A program made the position numbers and the translations under genes. 64,000 nucleotides of DNA from Arthrobacter sp. P2b (GTDB taxonomy: Bacteria; Actinomycetota; Actinomycetes; Actinomycetales; Micrococcaceae). The stretch lies in NCBI RefSeq assembly GCF_900168295.1, contig NZ_FVZL01000002.1:434001-498000 (forward strand), given 5' to 3'. Below are positions 1-8,313 of the stretch, one piece after another (position 1 is the stretch's first letter; each line of letters starts with the position of its first letter). Below the pieces are notes generated by a model, which made no database searches, had not been told where the DNA came from, and saw only the letters and a program-made list of their open reading frames with translations.

Positions 1-486
1 TCCGGTGCCCACCACGGCCAGTGAGCGGGTGGTGGGGATGCGCAGTGCATGCATCGCCTCGCTCACCAGGTACTCCCGCAGCATCGGCCCGACGACGGCA
101 CGTCCGTCGCCTGCCCGCGCAAAGGGTGTGCGGCCAGAGCCCTTGAGGTGGATGTCCCGCAGGCGGCCGTTGGCGTCCACGATCTCGCCGAGGAGCAGGG
201 CCCGGCCGTCGCCGAGCAGGGGTGAGTAGCCACCGAACTGGTGTCCGGCGTAGGCCTGGGCCACTGGGGTTGCCCCTTCCGGCAGGTGGTTGCCGAGCAG
301 GAGCCGGACGCCCTCGGGCGTGCGCAGGTAGTCCGGGTCGAGTCCCAGCTCATGTGCGAGCGCCTCATTGAAGACCAGGAGCTGCGGGTCGGGGGCTTCC
401 TCCGCCTGCCAGGGAACCGCCAATTCCGCCAGTTCCCTGGCGAAGCGGCCGTCGAAAGTAACTGTTGATTCTGCAGAGGCAGTCAT
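1..486 (-). CDS. selO: Protein adenylyltransferase SelO, partial (C-terminus beyond window)
   Basis: The first 162 residues of a SelO/YdiU (UPF0061) protein are present; the rest lies upstream of base 1. SelO is a pseudokinase-fold enzyme that transfers AMP to Ser/Thr/Tyr of target proteins and has been linked to redox stress. The diagnostic AYAGHQFG block is at about residues 78-85, followed by [10 protein letters not shown] and [12 protein letters not shown], which belong to the nucleotide-binding part of the family. The start ATG overlaps the permease stop as ATGA, so it is translated last in a rnz-permease-selO run. Confidence 0.93.
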   Translation of the reverse strand, partial: MTASAESTVTFDGRFARELAELAVPWQAEEAPDPQLLVFNEALAHELGLDPDYLRTPEGVRLLLGNHLPEGATPVAQAYAGHQFGGYSPLLGDGRALLLGEIVDANGRLRDIHLKGSGRTPFARAGDGRAVVGPMLREYLVSEAMHALRIPTTRSLAVVGTG

Positions 487-1940
487 GGATTAACCCTATC
501 CGTGTCGTTGGCATCCCTGACGTTTGTCCGCCGGTTGACCAGCCAGGTAACCAGCCACAGGACAACCCCGATCACCATCAGTCCGCCGGCAATCTGGTAT
601 TGGATCACATTGCGGCCCACCCACGGGCCGGCAAGGAACGCGCAGAGCAGTGCCGCCACGAGGGGCAGTTGGCCGGGCGAGGTGAAGAACACCTTCCGGT
701 CGGGGTCCCGCTTCCGCCGCAGCACCAGGCAGGCCACGTTCACCACGGTAAAGACGCACAGCAGCAGGAACGCCGTGGTGCCGGACAGGTTGGCCACAAT
801 GTTGCTCTCGGGATCGCTGGTCACGTAGAGGATCAGGCCCAGTGCGAGGATGGTGGAGAAGGCGATGCCGGCCCAGGGGGTGCGGCGAACTGGCAGCACC
901 TTCCCCAATGCCCGCGGCAGGACGTGTTGCCGGGCCATGCCGTAGATGAGGCGGCTGGCCATCAGCATGTTGATCAGGGCTGTGTTGGCGACGGCGAAGA
1001 CGGCCAGGAACGGGAAGACCCGGTCAATCGGGAAGTCGGGTGAGCCTTTGTGGACCACTTCCAGGAGTGCGGCTCCCTCAGCTTCCCTGATGCCTTCGAG
1101 CTCGGTGGGTGTCAGGACGCTGACCACGGAGACCGCCACCAGCATGTAGAGGAGCACGGCGATGCCGAGGCCGGTAAGCATGGTCCGGGGGAAGATCTTT
1201 TCCGGGTTCCTGGTTTCTTCCACCATGTTCACCGAGTCCTCGAAGCCCACCATGGCAAAGAAGGCGATGGAGGTGGCGGCGGTGACGGCCAGGAACAGTC
1301 CCTTGTCCTGGTAGTCGTTGAACACGAAGATTTCGCCCGGATTGCCTGTCCCCTGGGCCATCACGTAGAAGCCGACGCCGATCACGATGCACAGCGCGAT
1401 CATCTCCACCAGGGTCAGCACCACGTTGAATTTGACGCTCTCCCCCACGCCGCGCAGATTGATGACCGCCAGCAGGAGCATAAACGCGAGGGCCACCGCA
1501 GTGATCACGCCCTGCCCCGGATCACCCATCACCCCGTTGATCTCCAGCCCGCCGAAAAAGTTTTGGGCCAGGACGTTCGCCGATGTCGACGCGCTGGTAA
1601 TGCCGGAGCAGACCACGGCGAAGGCCACGAGGAAGGTGACGAAGTGGATCCCGAATGCTTTGTGCGTATAGAGCGCGGCCCCCGCGGCCTGCGGATACTG
1701 GGTGACCAGCTCAAGGTAGGAAAAGGCTGTCAGCGTGGCCACCACGAACGCCAGCAGGAAGGGCAACCAGACGATGCCGCCCACTGTCCCTGCCATGGTT
1801 CCGGTCACGGCATAGACGCCGGCTCCGAGGATGTCCCCCACGATGAACAGCAGGAGGAGTTTGGGGCCGAGCACCCGTTTGAGGGCGGGTTCCTTGTCTT
1901 CGGGAGTAACGTCAAACACTTCTTCGGAAGTTGCGCTCAT
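483..1940 (-). CDS. APC family amino acid permease
   Basis: A 485-residue integral membrane protein of the amino acid-polyamine-organocation superfamily. After a hydrophilic N-terminus of about 25 residues, the [20 protein letters not shown] segment matches TM1 of APC permeases, whose unwound GAGVY region binds the substrate backbone. About 12 hydrophobic helices follow, and the length is normal. It probably imports an amino acid at the cytoplasmic membrane, but the substrate cannot be read from sequence. It overlaps rnz upstream and selO downstream by 4 bp each (ATGA), so the three are almost certainly cotranscribed and translationally coupled. Confidence 0.9.
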   Translation of the reverse strand: MSATSEEVFDVTPEDKEPALKRVLGPKLLLLFIVGDILGAGVYAVTGTMAGTVGGIVWLPFLLAFVVATLTAFSYLELVTQYPQAAGAALYTHKAFGIHFVTFLVAFAVVCSGITSASTSANVLAQNFFGGLEINGVMGDPGQGVITAVALAFMLLLAVINLRGVGESVKFNVVLTLVEMIALCIVIGVGFYVMAQGTGNPGEIFVFNDYQDKGLFLAVTAATSIAFFAMVGFEDSVNMVEETRNPEKIFPRTMLTGLGIAVLLYMLVAVSVVSVLTPTELEGIREAEGAALLEVVHKGSPDFPIDRVFPFLAVFAVANTALINMLMASRLIYGMARQHVLPRALGKVLPVRRTPWAGIAFSTILALGLILYVTSDPESNIVANLSGTTAFLLLCVFTVVNVACLVLRRKRDPDRKVFFTSPGQLPLVAALLCAFLAGPWVGRNVIQYQIAGGLMVIGVVLWLVTWLVNRRTNVRDANDTDRVNP

Positions 1941-2959
1941 TGTCGGCCTCCACGCCGGGTCGGGTGGCCAGCTTCCGGACTGCTGCCACGTATTTCACTG
2001 TGATCCTCCTTGTGCGCTTTGGCAATGCTCCCGCGCCCCACGGCCGGCCCCGCCGGGAGGCCGCCCTCCTGCCAGCGCTCGCGCCGGGGGAAGGCGATCC
2101 GTTGCAGGTCGTGCGCGGCAATGACACGGGTGCTGCCCGCCCGCGCAGCGGCCTGCCCGGCAAGCATGGTGAGGTCGTCGCCGTACCTGGACGAGAAATG
2201 CGTGAGGACCAGGGTGCCGGCAGCGCCGCCTGCCGCCAACTCTCCTGCCTGCCCGGCGGTGAGGTGGCGGTACTGGTGCGCCAGCCCGGCGTCGTCGTCG
2301 CTGAAGGTGCATTCGGCGACCAGGAGGTCCACGCCGTCGGCCAGCTCTTCGGCGCCCGTGCAGGGCGCGGTGTCCATGACGAACGCGAAGCGCTGCCCGG
2401 GCCGGGGCACGCTGACGTCTTCCAGTCCGACGCCGGCGAGGGAGCCTTCGCGCTGCAGGCGCCCCACGTCAGGCCCTTCAATGCCCGCAGCCGCGAGCAG
2501 GTGGGGCAACAGGGTGCGGCCGTCAGGTTCCGTGAGCCGGTAGCCGTAGGTTTCGATGCGGTGCTTCAATGGCCGGACGTCCAGTCCTTCAGCAACGGCC
2601 CCGGACGCGCCGTGGGGGTGGAGCCTCAGGTCGATCCCGGGCGAACTGATGGAAACGAGGGCCCGGACCACATCCTCCCCGGACGCGGGATAGTGGAGGT
2701 GTACGGGATGCGTGACCCCGTCCAAAGCCATGCGGGACAGAACGCCGGGCAGGCCGAAACAGTGGTCGCCGTGGACGTGGGTGAGGCAGATCCTGGTGAT
2801 TTGGGTTGCCGATACACCGGCATGGATCATCTGGCGCTGGGTGCCCTCGCCGGGGTCGAAGAGCAGGCCTTCGCGGTCCCAGCGCAGCAGGTACCCGTTA
2901 TGGTTCCTGCTGCGGGTAGGGACCTGCGATGCAGTTCCAAGGACAATGAGTTCACGCAT
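1937..2959 (-). CDS. rnz: Ribonuclease Z (tRNA 3' endonuclease)
   Basis: A metallo-beta-lactamase-fold endonuclease that trims the 3' trailer of pre-tRNA. The zinc motif HVHGDH lies at residues 61-66 (H61, H63, D65, H66) inside LTHVHGDHCFGLPG, typical of RNase Z. Later metal ligands are visible as FVMDTAPC and LVLTHFSSRY. At 340 residues it is slightly longer than usual because the last 50 residues form a low-conservation basic tail. It is the first gene of a three-gene run with 4-bp overlaps. Confidence 0.92.
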   Translation of the reverse strand: MRELIVLGTASQVPTRSRNHNGYLLRWDREGLLFDPGEGTQRQMIHAGVSATQITRICLTHVHGDHCFGLPGVLSRMALDGVTHPVHLHYPASGEDVVRALVSISSPGIDLRLHPHGASGAVAEGLDVRPLKHRIETYGYRLTEPDGRTLLPHLLAAAGIEGPDVGRLQREGSLAGVGLEDVSVPRPGQRFAFVMDTAPCTGAEELADGVDLLVAECTFSDDDAGLAHQYRHLTAGQAGELAAGGAAGTLVLTHFSSRYGDDLTMLAGQAAARAGSTRVIAAHDLQRIAFPRRERWQEGGLPAGPAVGRGSIAKAHKEDHSEIRGSSPEAGHPTRRGGRQ

Positions 2960-3024
2960 GGTTATAGGTGGAAACCAAAAAGCAGGCTCCGGAGGAACCT
3001 GCCTTGTGGTGTGTCGTGTGGGGG

Positions 3025-3207
3025 TCAGTGCCGCCTGAGCATTCCCATAATCTTGCCGGCGATGCCACTTTGCCTGCCGCCCACCGCACCGGTTGTGTGC
3101 GGGGTGCGACCTGGTGCGCCGATGCCGCGCCGGCGCACTGTTCCGCCGGTCTCGGTCCTGCCTGCGAATCGTCCAGCGGCGTTCTTGATCATGCTTCCCA
3201 AGTTCAT
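3025..3207 (-). CDS. Small basic hypothetical protein (60 aa)
   Basis: The start at 3207 was chosen because GAAGGAG sits 6 nt upstream; an upstream in-frame start would add ten residues and lose this site. The product begins MNLGSMIKNAAGRFAG and is rich in Gly, Arg and Thr, with a hydrophobic C-terminus GIAGKIMGMLRRH that could form a short amphipathic helix. No family recognised. It stands alone between rnz and an acidic hypothetical gene on the same strand. Confidence 0.55.
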   Translation of the reverse strand: MNLGSMIKNAAGRFAGRTETGGTVRRRGIGAPGRTPHTTGAVGGRQSGIAGKIMGMLRRH

Positions 3208-3302
3208 GTGAAACTCCTTCAGTCTTGATCTTGCCAACCGATATTCATCAGTCTGCTTAGTATTTTAGCCCACTTTGGGCTGAAGGCCAGATGCTGTTGG
3301 CT

Positions 3303-3734
3303 TTAGCGTTCCAGATCGTCGGGATCGAATTCGCTCAGCGGGGAACCGCCGAAGTTTTCCGTGTCGTCGCTGCCCTCGGCTTCCGCGCCGCCCGGGTTTT
3401 CGCCAAAGTCAACGTCTGCAACGGCTTGGCCGAGGGTCGGCGTGCCAGGGGGCACCTGCTCGTCGCCGGCCTCATACCGGGCTTCGGCCGTCTCGTCCCG
3501 CAGTGTCTGATCGCTGAGAAAGTCCTCTTCTTCGCCGGATACGGCCTCGTCCTGGAGCAGGGGATCTTCCTGCCAGCGGTCCGGATTGTTTTCGGCGGCA
3601 CCGGGGTAGTTGTCCGGTTCGCCGGAGACGGGGTCGAGTTCGAAGGATGCGGCGGCGCCGGGAGTCTCGTCGAGAAGCACGTCGTTTTCCTCGACAACTT
3701 CCAGCTCGTCGTCAGGGAGGTTCTGTTCAGTCAT
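3303..3734 (-). CDS. Acidic hypothetical protein (143 aa)
   Basis: A strongly acidic, probably disordered soluble protein that begins MTEQNLPDDELEVVEENDV and ends in an Asp/Glu-rich tail. It has no membrane segment and no catalytic motif. The composition and the EARYEAG/GENPGG blocks recall short actinobacterial proteins such as the DUF5709 group, but I cannot confirm membership by eye. The start has GAAGGCATC upstream, a moderate Shine-Dalgarno site. Function unknown. Confidence 0.65.
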   Translation of the reverse strand: MTEQNLPDDELEVVEENDVLLDETPGAAASFELDPVSGEPDNYPGAAENNPDRWQEDPLLQDEAVSGEEEDFLSDQTLRDETAEARYEAGDEQVPPGTPTLGQAVADVDFGENPGGAEAEGSDDTENFGGSPLSEFDPDDLER

Positions 3735-3819
3735 GATGATGCCTTCCTCGTGATCGGCTTACCCAACAATAGTAAGCATACTGATGAACGGCAGGGGTGG
3801 AAACCAGCCGTCCGCGGGA

Positions 3820-4797
3820 CTAAAGGTGCTGCCCGAACCAGGCCAGCGTGTCGTTCCACGCGGCCGTTGCTTGCGCTTCGTTGTAGCGCTCGCCGGTGTC
3901 GTTGTGGAAGGCATGGTCGACGCCGGGATAGACGGTGAGCTGATGGGTTACCGACGTTGCGGCCAAAGCGTCGCCGAGTGCCGGCATGGCCCCGGTGATG
4001 CGCTGGTCCAGCTCCGCGTAGACGCCGAAGACGGCCGCCTTGATGGCGGGAACCTTGTTGAGGTCCGGGGCCGGTCCGTAAAACGCGGCAGTGGCTTTGA
4101 GGCCGCTCAGTTCTGTGGCCGCCTGCCAGGTAATGCCGCCGCCGAAGCAGTAGCCGTTCATGCCGATGCGGGCATGGTCAATGAAGTCCTGTGCCGCCAG
4201 GTAGTCGAAGGCCGCGGCAAAGTCGCCCACATGGCGCGGTGTACCGGCCCTGGTCAGCGCACCCGGCACGGCGTCCGGGTCCATGTCCGCCGTTCCTCCT
4301 TCCCTGCTGAGCAGGTCAAGCGCCAGGGCGCTGTAACCTGCCTTGGCAAAACGGCGGGCCACGTCCTGGATGTGGGGCGTCAGCCCGCGGTTTTCGTGGC
4401 AGATCATTACGGCAGGACCAGCCGCGGCCCCGTCCTGCCGGGCGAGGTAGCCGCTGATGTCCGTGCCGCCGGAGGGGAAGGTGACGGTCGACGTCGTTAT
4501 CCCCTGCGTGCCCTCCGGAACGGACAGGGGGCTCTTGGCTCCCGGGACGGCGCCCGACGTCGAAGTGCCGTTGCCCGCCGTCGAGGATGACGGGCTGGGC
4601 GTGGGCATGGGGTCCGTACTGCGCGGGACCTCCTCGGGCGTGCAGCCCACGAGAAGCATGGCGGCGGAAGCGGCAGTCATACTCCCGGTGATGAATGCCA
4701 CCCGGCGGGTGAAGGTCCGGTGGGTCATGTCGCCGGCCCGGTAGTCGTCGAAGAATTCCTCGATCAGGTACTTTTCGAATTTGCCCAGCTGGACCAT
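3820..4797 (-). CDS. Dienelactone hydrolase family lipoprotein
   Basis: The start at 4797 is preceded by AGGAGG at 5 nt spacing; longer in-frame forms would run into the hmp promoter. The N-terminus carries a twin-arginine stretch (TFTRRVAFITG, about residues 28-38) and a lipobox LLVGC, so the protein is probably Tat-exported and lipid-anchored. A Ser/Thr/Pro/Gly linker follows, then an alpha/beta-hydrolase domain with the dienelactone-hydrolase nucleophile motif GYCFGGG, an acidic residue in AELDQR and the catalytic His in GVDHAFHN. The likely role is hydrolysis of an unknown ester or lactone outside the membrane. It is divergent from hmp. Confidence 0.82.
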   Translation of the reverse strand: MVQLGKFEKYLIEEFFDDYRAGDMTHRTFTRRVAFITGSMTAASAAMLLVGCTPEEVPRSTDPMPTPSPSSSTAGNGTSTSGAVPGAKSPLSVPEGTQGITTSTVTFPSGGTDISGYLARQDGAAAGPAVMICHENRGLTPHIQDVARRFAKAGYSALALDLLSREGGTADMDPDAVPGALTRAGTPRHVGDFAAAFDYLAAQDFIDHARIGMNGYCFGGGITWQAATELSGLKATAAFYGPAPDLNKVPAIKAAVFGVYAELDQRITGAMPALGDALAATSVTHQLTVYPGVDHAFHNDTGERYNEAQATAAWNDTLAWFGQHL

Positions 4798-4960
4798 GGC
4801 CGCCTCCTGGAGTAGATCACCATCGTTGCCTAACTCCAGGCCGAGGACAAGGGGTTTTCGGCTGCCTGGACCGGTCGGTTGCCTCTTCTCCCGGGGTGCC
4901 AATGCTGTTAGATTTGCACCCCTGAAGGCTGGCCGCTGCCAGGACATTCCGGAAGGACCG

Positions 4961-6166
4961 ATGATGCTCTCTGACACGTCACGTCCCGTCATCGAGGCGA
5001 CCCTGCCCGTGGTGGGAGAGCATATCGGGGAGATCGCCAAACGCTTCTACAAGCACATGTTCGAAGCGCGGCCGGACCTGCTGGACGGTCTCTTCAACCG
5101 GGGCAACCAGGCGGACGGCCGCCAGCAGCAGGCGCTGGCCGGATCAATCGCTGCGTTCGCCAGGTATTTAGTGGAGAAACCGGACCAGCTGCCTGACCAC
5201 CTGCTGTCACGCGTTGCCCATAAACACGTCTCGCTCGGCCTGAGCCCGGACCAGTACCAGACCGTCCATGACCACCTGATGTGGGCAATCGTCGATGTGC
5301 TGGGCGACGCCGTTACCCCGCCGGTTGCCGAAGCCTGGGACGAGGTCTACTGGCTGATGGCGAACATGCTGATCAACAAGGAACGTGGCCTCTACAACGC
5401 GGTGCACCTTTCACCGGGCACCATCTGGCGGACGTGGCGGGTGGCCGAGCGCATCCAGGAGACCGAGGATGTGGTCACCTTCGTGGTGGAAAGGACCGAC
5501 GAACGCGAGGTCAAGCCGTCCCTGCCCGGACAGTACGTGACCATCAAAATGTTGATGAACGACGGCGTGCATCAGCCGCGCCAATACAGCCTCACCCGCG
5601 CGGACGACGGGAAACACCGGCATTTCGCGGTCAAAAGGGTGCACGGGCTGGGCACTCCCGACGGCGAGGTGTCCAACCTGCTGCACAACGACGTCAAGGT
5701 GGGCGACGAAGTGGTGCTGTCAGCGCCTTTCGGCGACGTGGTGCTGGGGTACACGGACAGGCCGGTGGTTCTGGCGAGCGCAGGGATCGGCATCACTCCG
5801 ATGGCTGGAATGCTGTCCCACCTGGTGAAGGCCGGCTCGCAGCGCCAGGTGATGTTCCTGCATGCAGATGACAGTCCGGCCTCGTTTCCGCTCCGCCGGC
5901 AGGTCATCGAAGACCTCAGCCTGCTGGCTGACGGATCCCTGTACACCTGGTTCCTGAATCCGGATGAAGGTCCAGGCGGCACCTCATTCCAGGGGTTCAT
6001 GGATATCAACGCCGTGGAGTTTCCGATCGACGCCGAATACTACCTCTGCGGCCCACTGCCGTTCCTCCAAGCTGTCCGGAGCGACCTGATCGCTACGGGA
6101 ATTCCGGCGAAGGACATCCAGTACGAAGTCTTCGGGCCGGATCTCTGGCTCGCCGACTTCCAGTAG
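4961..6166 (+). CDS. hmp: Flavohemoprotein (nitric oxide dioxygenase)
   Basis: Converts NO plus O2 to nitrate using NAD(P)H. Order of domains: globin (residues 1-140) with a B10-type Tyr in KRFYKHMF, the distal Gln in FNRGNQ and the proximal haem His in HKHVSLGL (about H89); then a ferredoxin-reductase FAD domain with RQYSLT; then an NAD domain with AGIGITPM and YLCGPLPFL. The length of about 401 aa is normal. GGAAGG at 4951-4956 supports an ATG at 4961 or 4964. It runs 20 bp ahead of an SDR gene, probably in one operon. Confidence 0.95.
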   Translation: MMLSDTSRPVIEATLPVVGEHIGEIAKRFYKHMFEARPDLLDGLFNRGNQADGRQQQALAGSIAAFARYLVEKPDQLPDHLLSRVAHKHVSLGLSPDQYQTVHDHLMWAIVDVLGDAVTPPVAEAWDEVYWLMANMLINKERGLYNAVHLSPGTIWRTWRVAERIQETEDVVTFVVERTDEREVKPSLPGQYVTIKMLMNDGVHQPRQYSLTRADDGKHRHFAVKRVHGLGTPDGEVSNLLHNDVKVGDEVVLSAPFGDVVLGYTDRPVVLASAGIGITPMAGMLSHLVKAGSQRQVMFLHADDSPASFPLRRQVIEDLSLLADGSLYTWFLNPDEGPGGTSFQGFMDINAVEFPIDAEYYLCGPLPFLQAVRSDLIATGIPAKDIQYEVFGPDLWLADFQ

Positions 6167-6186
6167 CCCATAGAGAGGGGAAAGCC

Positions 6187-6945
6187 ATGGCACAGTTCAC
6201 GGGCAAAGTTGCGCTGGTCACCGGAGGCGGCTCCGGCATCGGAGAGGCAATCTGTAAGGAACTCGCCGCCAAGGGTGCCAGCGTGGTGGTAACCGACATC
6301 AATGTGGAGGCGGCGGAGCGCGTTGTCCAAGAAATCGTTGGCGACGGCGGGACCGCCTCGGCCGTCCGCCAGGACACGGCGAACAAGGAGGACGCCGAGA
6401 AGGTTGTCCGCCACGCCGTTGACACCTACGGGGCCCTCCATTTAGCCGTCAACAATGCGGGCATCGGCGGCAAGCAGGCGCCCGCAGGCGAAACCGACCT
6501 GGACGAGTGGGACAAGGTCATCGACATCAACCTCAACGGGGTGCTGTACGGCATGCGTTACCAGATACCGCAGATGCTCGCTGCCGGCGCGGACAAGTGC
6601 GCCATCGTGAATATGGCCTCCATTCACGGAAGTGTCGCAGCCCTGGGGAACGGCGCTTACACCGCCGCAAAACACGGGGTGGTAGGGATTACCAAGAACG
6701 CCGCCGCCGAATACGGACCCCAGGGCCTGCGCATCAACTCGGTTGGCCCGGGTTACATCCGGACGCCGCTGGTTGAGAGCAGCCTCAGCCCCGAAGTCCT
6801 GCAGGTGCTCGAAGGAAAGCACGCCCTCGGCCGGCTTGGCAGGTCCGAGGAAGTCGCCCACCTCGTTGCCTTCCTCCTGTCCGAGGACGCATCGTTCATG
6901 ACCGGTGGCTACTACCTCGTAGATGGAGGATACACAGCCGTCTGA
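6187..6945 (+). CDS. SDR family NAD(P)-dependent oxidoreductase
   Basis: A classical short-chain dehydrogenase of 252 aa: cofactor motif TGGGSGIG at 12-19, NNAG at 89-92, catalytic Ser145, Tyr158 and Lys162 (YTAAK), and the C-terminal SFMTGGYYLVDGG typical of the classical subfamily. The acidic residue after beta-2 (VVVTDIN) favours NAD over NADP. AGAGGGG precedes the ATG. Its position 20 bp behind hmp suggests cotranscription, although no direct link of this enzyme to NO defence is evident. Substrate unknown. Confidence 0.9.
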   Translation: MAQFTGKVALVTGGGSGIGEAICKELAAKGASVVVTDINVEAAERVVQEIVGDGGTASAVRQDTANKEDAEKVVRHAVDTYGALHLAVNNAGIGGKQAPAGETDLDEWDKVIDINLNGVLYGMRYQIPQMLAAGADKCAIVNMASIHGSVAALGNGAYTAAKHGVVGITKNAAAEYGPQGLRINSVGPGYIRTPLVESSLSPEVLQVLEGKHALGRLGRSEEVAHLVAFLLSEDASFMTGGYYLVDGGYTAV

Positions 6946-6946
6946 A

Positions 6947-6967
6947 CGGAGAGGCGCCGTCTCTCCG
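6947..6967 (+). terminator. Possible hairpin terminator after hmp-SDR
   Basis: CGGAGAG pairs with CTCTCCG across a 7-nt loop immediately after the SDR stop codon. The following bases are only weakly T-rich (CTCGTTTCGTT), so termination would be modest. Confidence 0.4.
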
Positions 6968-7046
6968 GGCCGCCTCGTTTCGTTCACTCGCAATACGGCC
7001 GGGGCGGATGTGGAGTAAGGACAACGGAGTGGCTGGAAGCAAGAGG

Positions 7047-7550
7047 ATGAGCGGACCGCACTGGCGGCGTGTGATGGCAGCTCTCGCCAACGATGACGCA
7101 CGAGCCGCGTACGCGCACATAGTGCTCGGCGCCGAGGTCCCTGGTGATGCCAACGATCAACGGCGAAAGCGGGCCGTCGCTGCCCTGCTTGATTCCGGTC
7201 TTGTGGAACGGAATGCTTCCGGTCATTTGGAGGCACCCGGATCGATATTCCGTGACCTTCTGGGGCAGCAACCGCGACGGCAGGCGCAGACAGGTTTGGA
7301 CCGGTTCATGCGCCTGGGCAGGATCGAGAGGTATCCCGCTAATAAGGCAGAGCGGCGGGAGCTCCTGGGCTGGATTGTCAGTCAGGCCATCAAGCCGGGT
7401 GAAACCCTGACGGAGAGACAGGTCAATGAACGGCTCCTCAGCTATACCGATGACGTGGTGCTGCTGCGCCGCTACCTGGTGGACTTCGGGCTGCTGTCAC
7501 GTACGCCGTCAGGCTCCTCGTACTCGTTGCCGGAAGAAGAACACGCTTAG
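7047..7550 (+). CDS. DUF2087 domain protein (putative regulator)
   Basis: The C-terminal 75 residues match DUF2087: LDRFMRLGRIERYPANKAER, then a TLTERQVNERLLSY stretch and VVLLRRYLVDFGLLSRTPSG. The N-terminal 80 residues (WRRVMAALANDDARAAYAHI, then AVAALLDSGLVER) resemble the winged-helix part of ArsR-like regulators to which DUF2087 is often fused. DNA binding is therefore likely but unproven. The ATG at 7047 is used because GGAAG lies 10 nt upstream; a GTG at 7029 and an ATG at 7008 are in frame. Confidence 0.8.
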   Translation: MSGPHWRRVMAALANDDARAAYAHIVLGAEVPGDANDQRRKRAVAALLDSGLVERNASGHLEAPGSIFRDLLGQQPRRQAQTGLDRFMRLGRIERYPANKAERRELLGWIVSQAIKPGETLTERQVNERLLSYTDDVVLLRRYLVDFGLLSRTPSGSSYSLPEEEHA

Positions 7551-7570
7551 GGTGCTTTCATCGGGCCACT

Positions 7571-7582
7571 TATGCTGGTCGG
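7571..7582 (+). promoter_or_regulatory. Leaderless-type -10 (TATGCT) before GTG 7583
   Basis: TATGCT at 7571-7576 is followed by exactly 6 nt and the GTG start, and no Shine-Dalgarno site is present. Transcription would begin at or next to the start codon. Confidence 0.5.
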
Positions 7583-8101
7583 GTGACTCCCGCCCCCTCC
7601 CCCAGCCCGCTCGACGTCGTAGTCCATTCAGGGCCGGCCGACTGGTGGGTAATACTTGCCGGCCTGGGACCCCTGGCCGTTCTCATTGCGGCCCTTCTGG
7701 CTTTTTACATCAACTGGCGCACGCTCAAACAGCGTACGGCTGCAGACAAGACGGCACTGGATCAAAAGCGGGAAGCGGACGTGCAGGCGCTGAGGCAGAA
7801 GACCGAAGCTGACAGCCGCGCCGAATGGTGGCGGCGGACCCAGTGGGCGCTGGACCGCGCATTGGACGACGATGAAGGGACCAAGGCCCTGGGGCTCGCA
7901 ACGCTGGAAGTTCTGGCGCGGAGCGAACTGGCGCGCGAGGAGGAACTTGAGTTGTTCGATATCGCTTGGAAGAACGTCTCGGGCGATGAGAACGGGGAGG
8001 ACTACGACTCCGCCCAGGATGTCCCGTCCGTGGACTCCGATGGAGACATGGGTGACAATGAAATGACTGGTAAGCACAAGACTGAGGAGGTTGGACAATG
8101 A
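7583..8101 (+). CDS. Single-pass membrane protein with coiled-coil (hypothetical)
   Basis: A 172-aa protein with a GTG start. One transmembrane helix (about residues 22-43, WWVILAGLGPLAVLIAALLA) is followed by a charged helix rich in Lys, Glu, Ala and Gln (residues 47-80) that is probably coiled-coil, then an acidic C-terminus with DSDGDMGDNE. The family is unknown, though the architecture is common in Arthrobacter-like genomes. It overlaps the next small gene by ATGA, suggesting coupled translation. Confidence 0.72.
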   Translation: MTPAPSPSPLDVVVHSGPADWWVILAGLGPLAVLIAALLAFYINWRTLKQRTAADKTALDQKREADVQALRQKTEADSRAEWWRRTQWALDRALDDDEGTKALGLATLEVLARSELAREEELELFDIAWKNVSGDENGEDYDSAQDVPSVDSDGDMGDNEMTGKHKTEEVGQ

Positions 8102-8292
8102 GCGCTGCATCATCTGAACACCGGTATGTCCATACTCCCCGGAGCACCACCGCCAAACCGGCGAAGAAGAAGGCCACGCCTGCCGAGCACCGTGTCCAGG
8201 TTGCAGCGGCCAGGCTACGGGTGACGCTCGATGAGCGTCTCGGACGTGAAACGCCCGCCAAAACCAAGGCACTGGCCAAGGAACCCATCTAG
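8098..8292 (+). CDS. Small basic hypothetical protein (64 aa)
   Basis: Starts inside the stop of the preceding membrane protein (ATGA overlap) with GAGGTTGG as ribosome site. It is Lys/Ala/Thr-rich (TTAKPAKKKATPAEH, then VQVAAARLRVTLDERLGRE), probably a basic tail plus one helix. No known domain. The overlap makes joint expression with the membrane protein likely, and the opposite charges of the two tails make an interaction possible but unproven. Confidence 0.6.
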   Translation: MSAASSEHRYVHTPRSTTAKPAKKKATPAEHRVQVAAARLRVTLDERLGRETPAKTKALAKEPI

Positions 8293-8313
8293 TCCGGCTG
8301 CCTGGCTAAAGCA

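Noticed and set aside
1050..2003. Long plus-strand frame opposite the APC permease
   Set aside because: Antisense shadow; His/Asp/Gly-rich product and no ribosome site.
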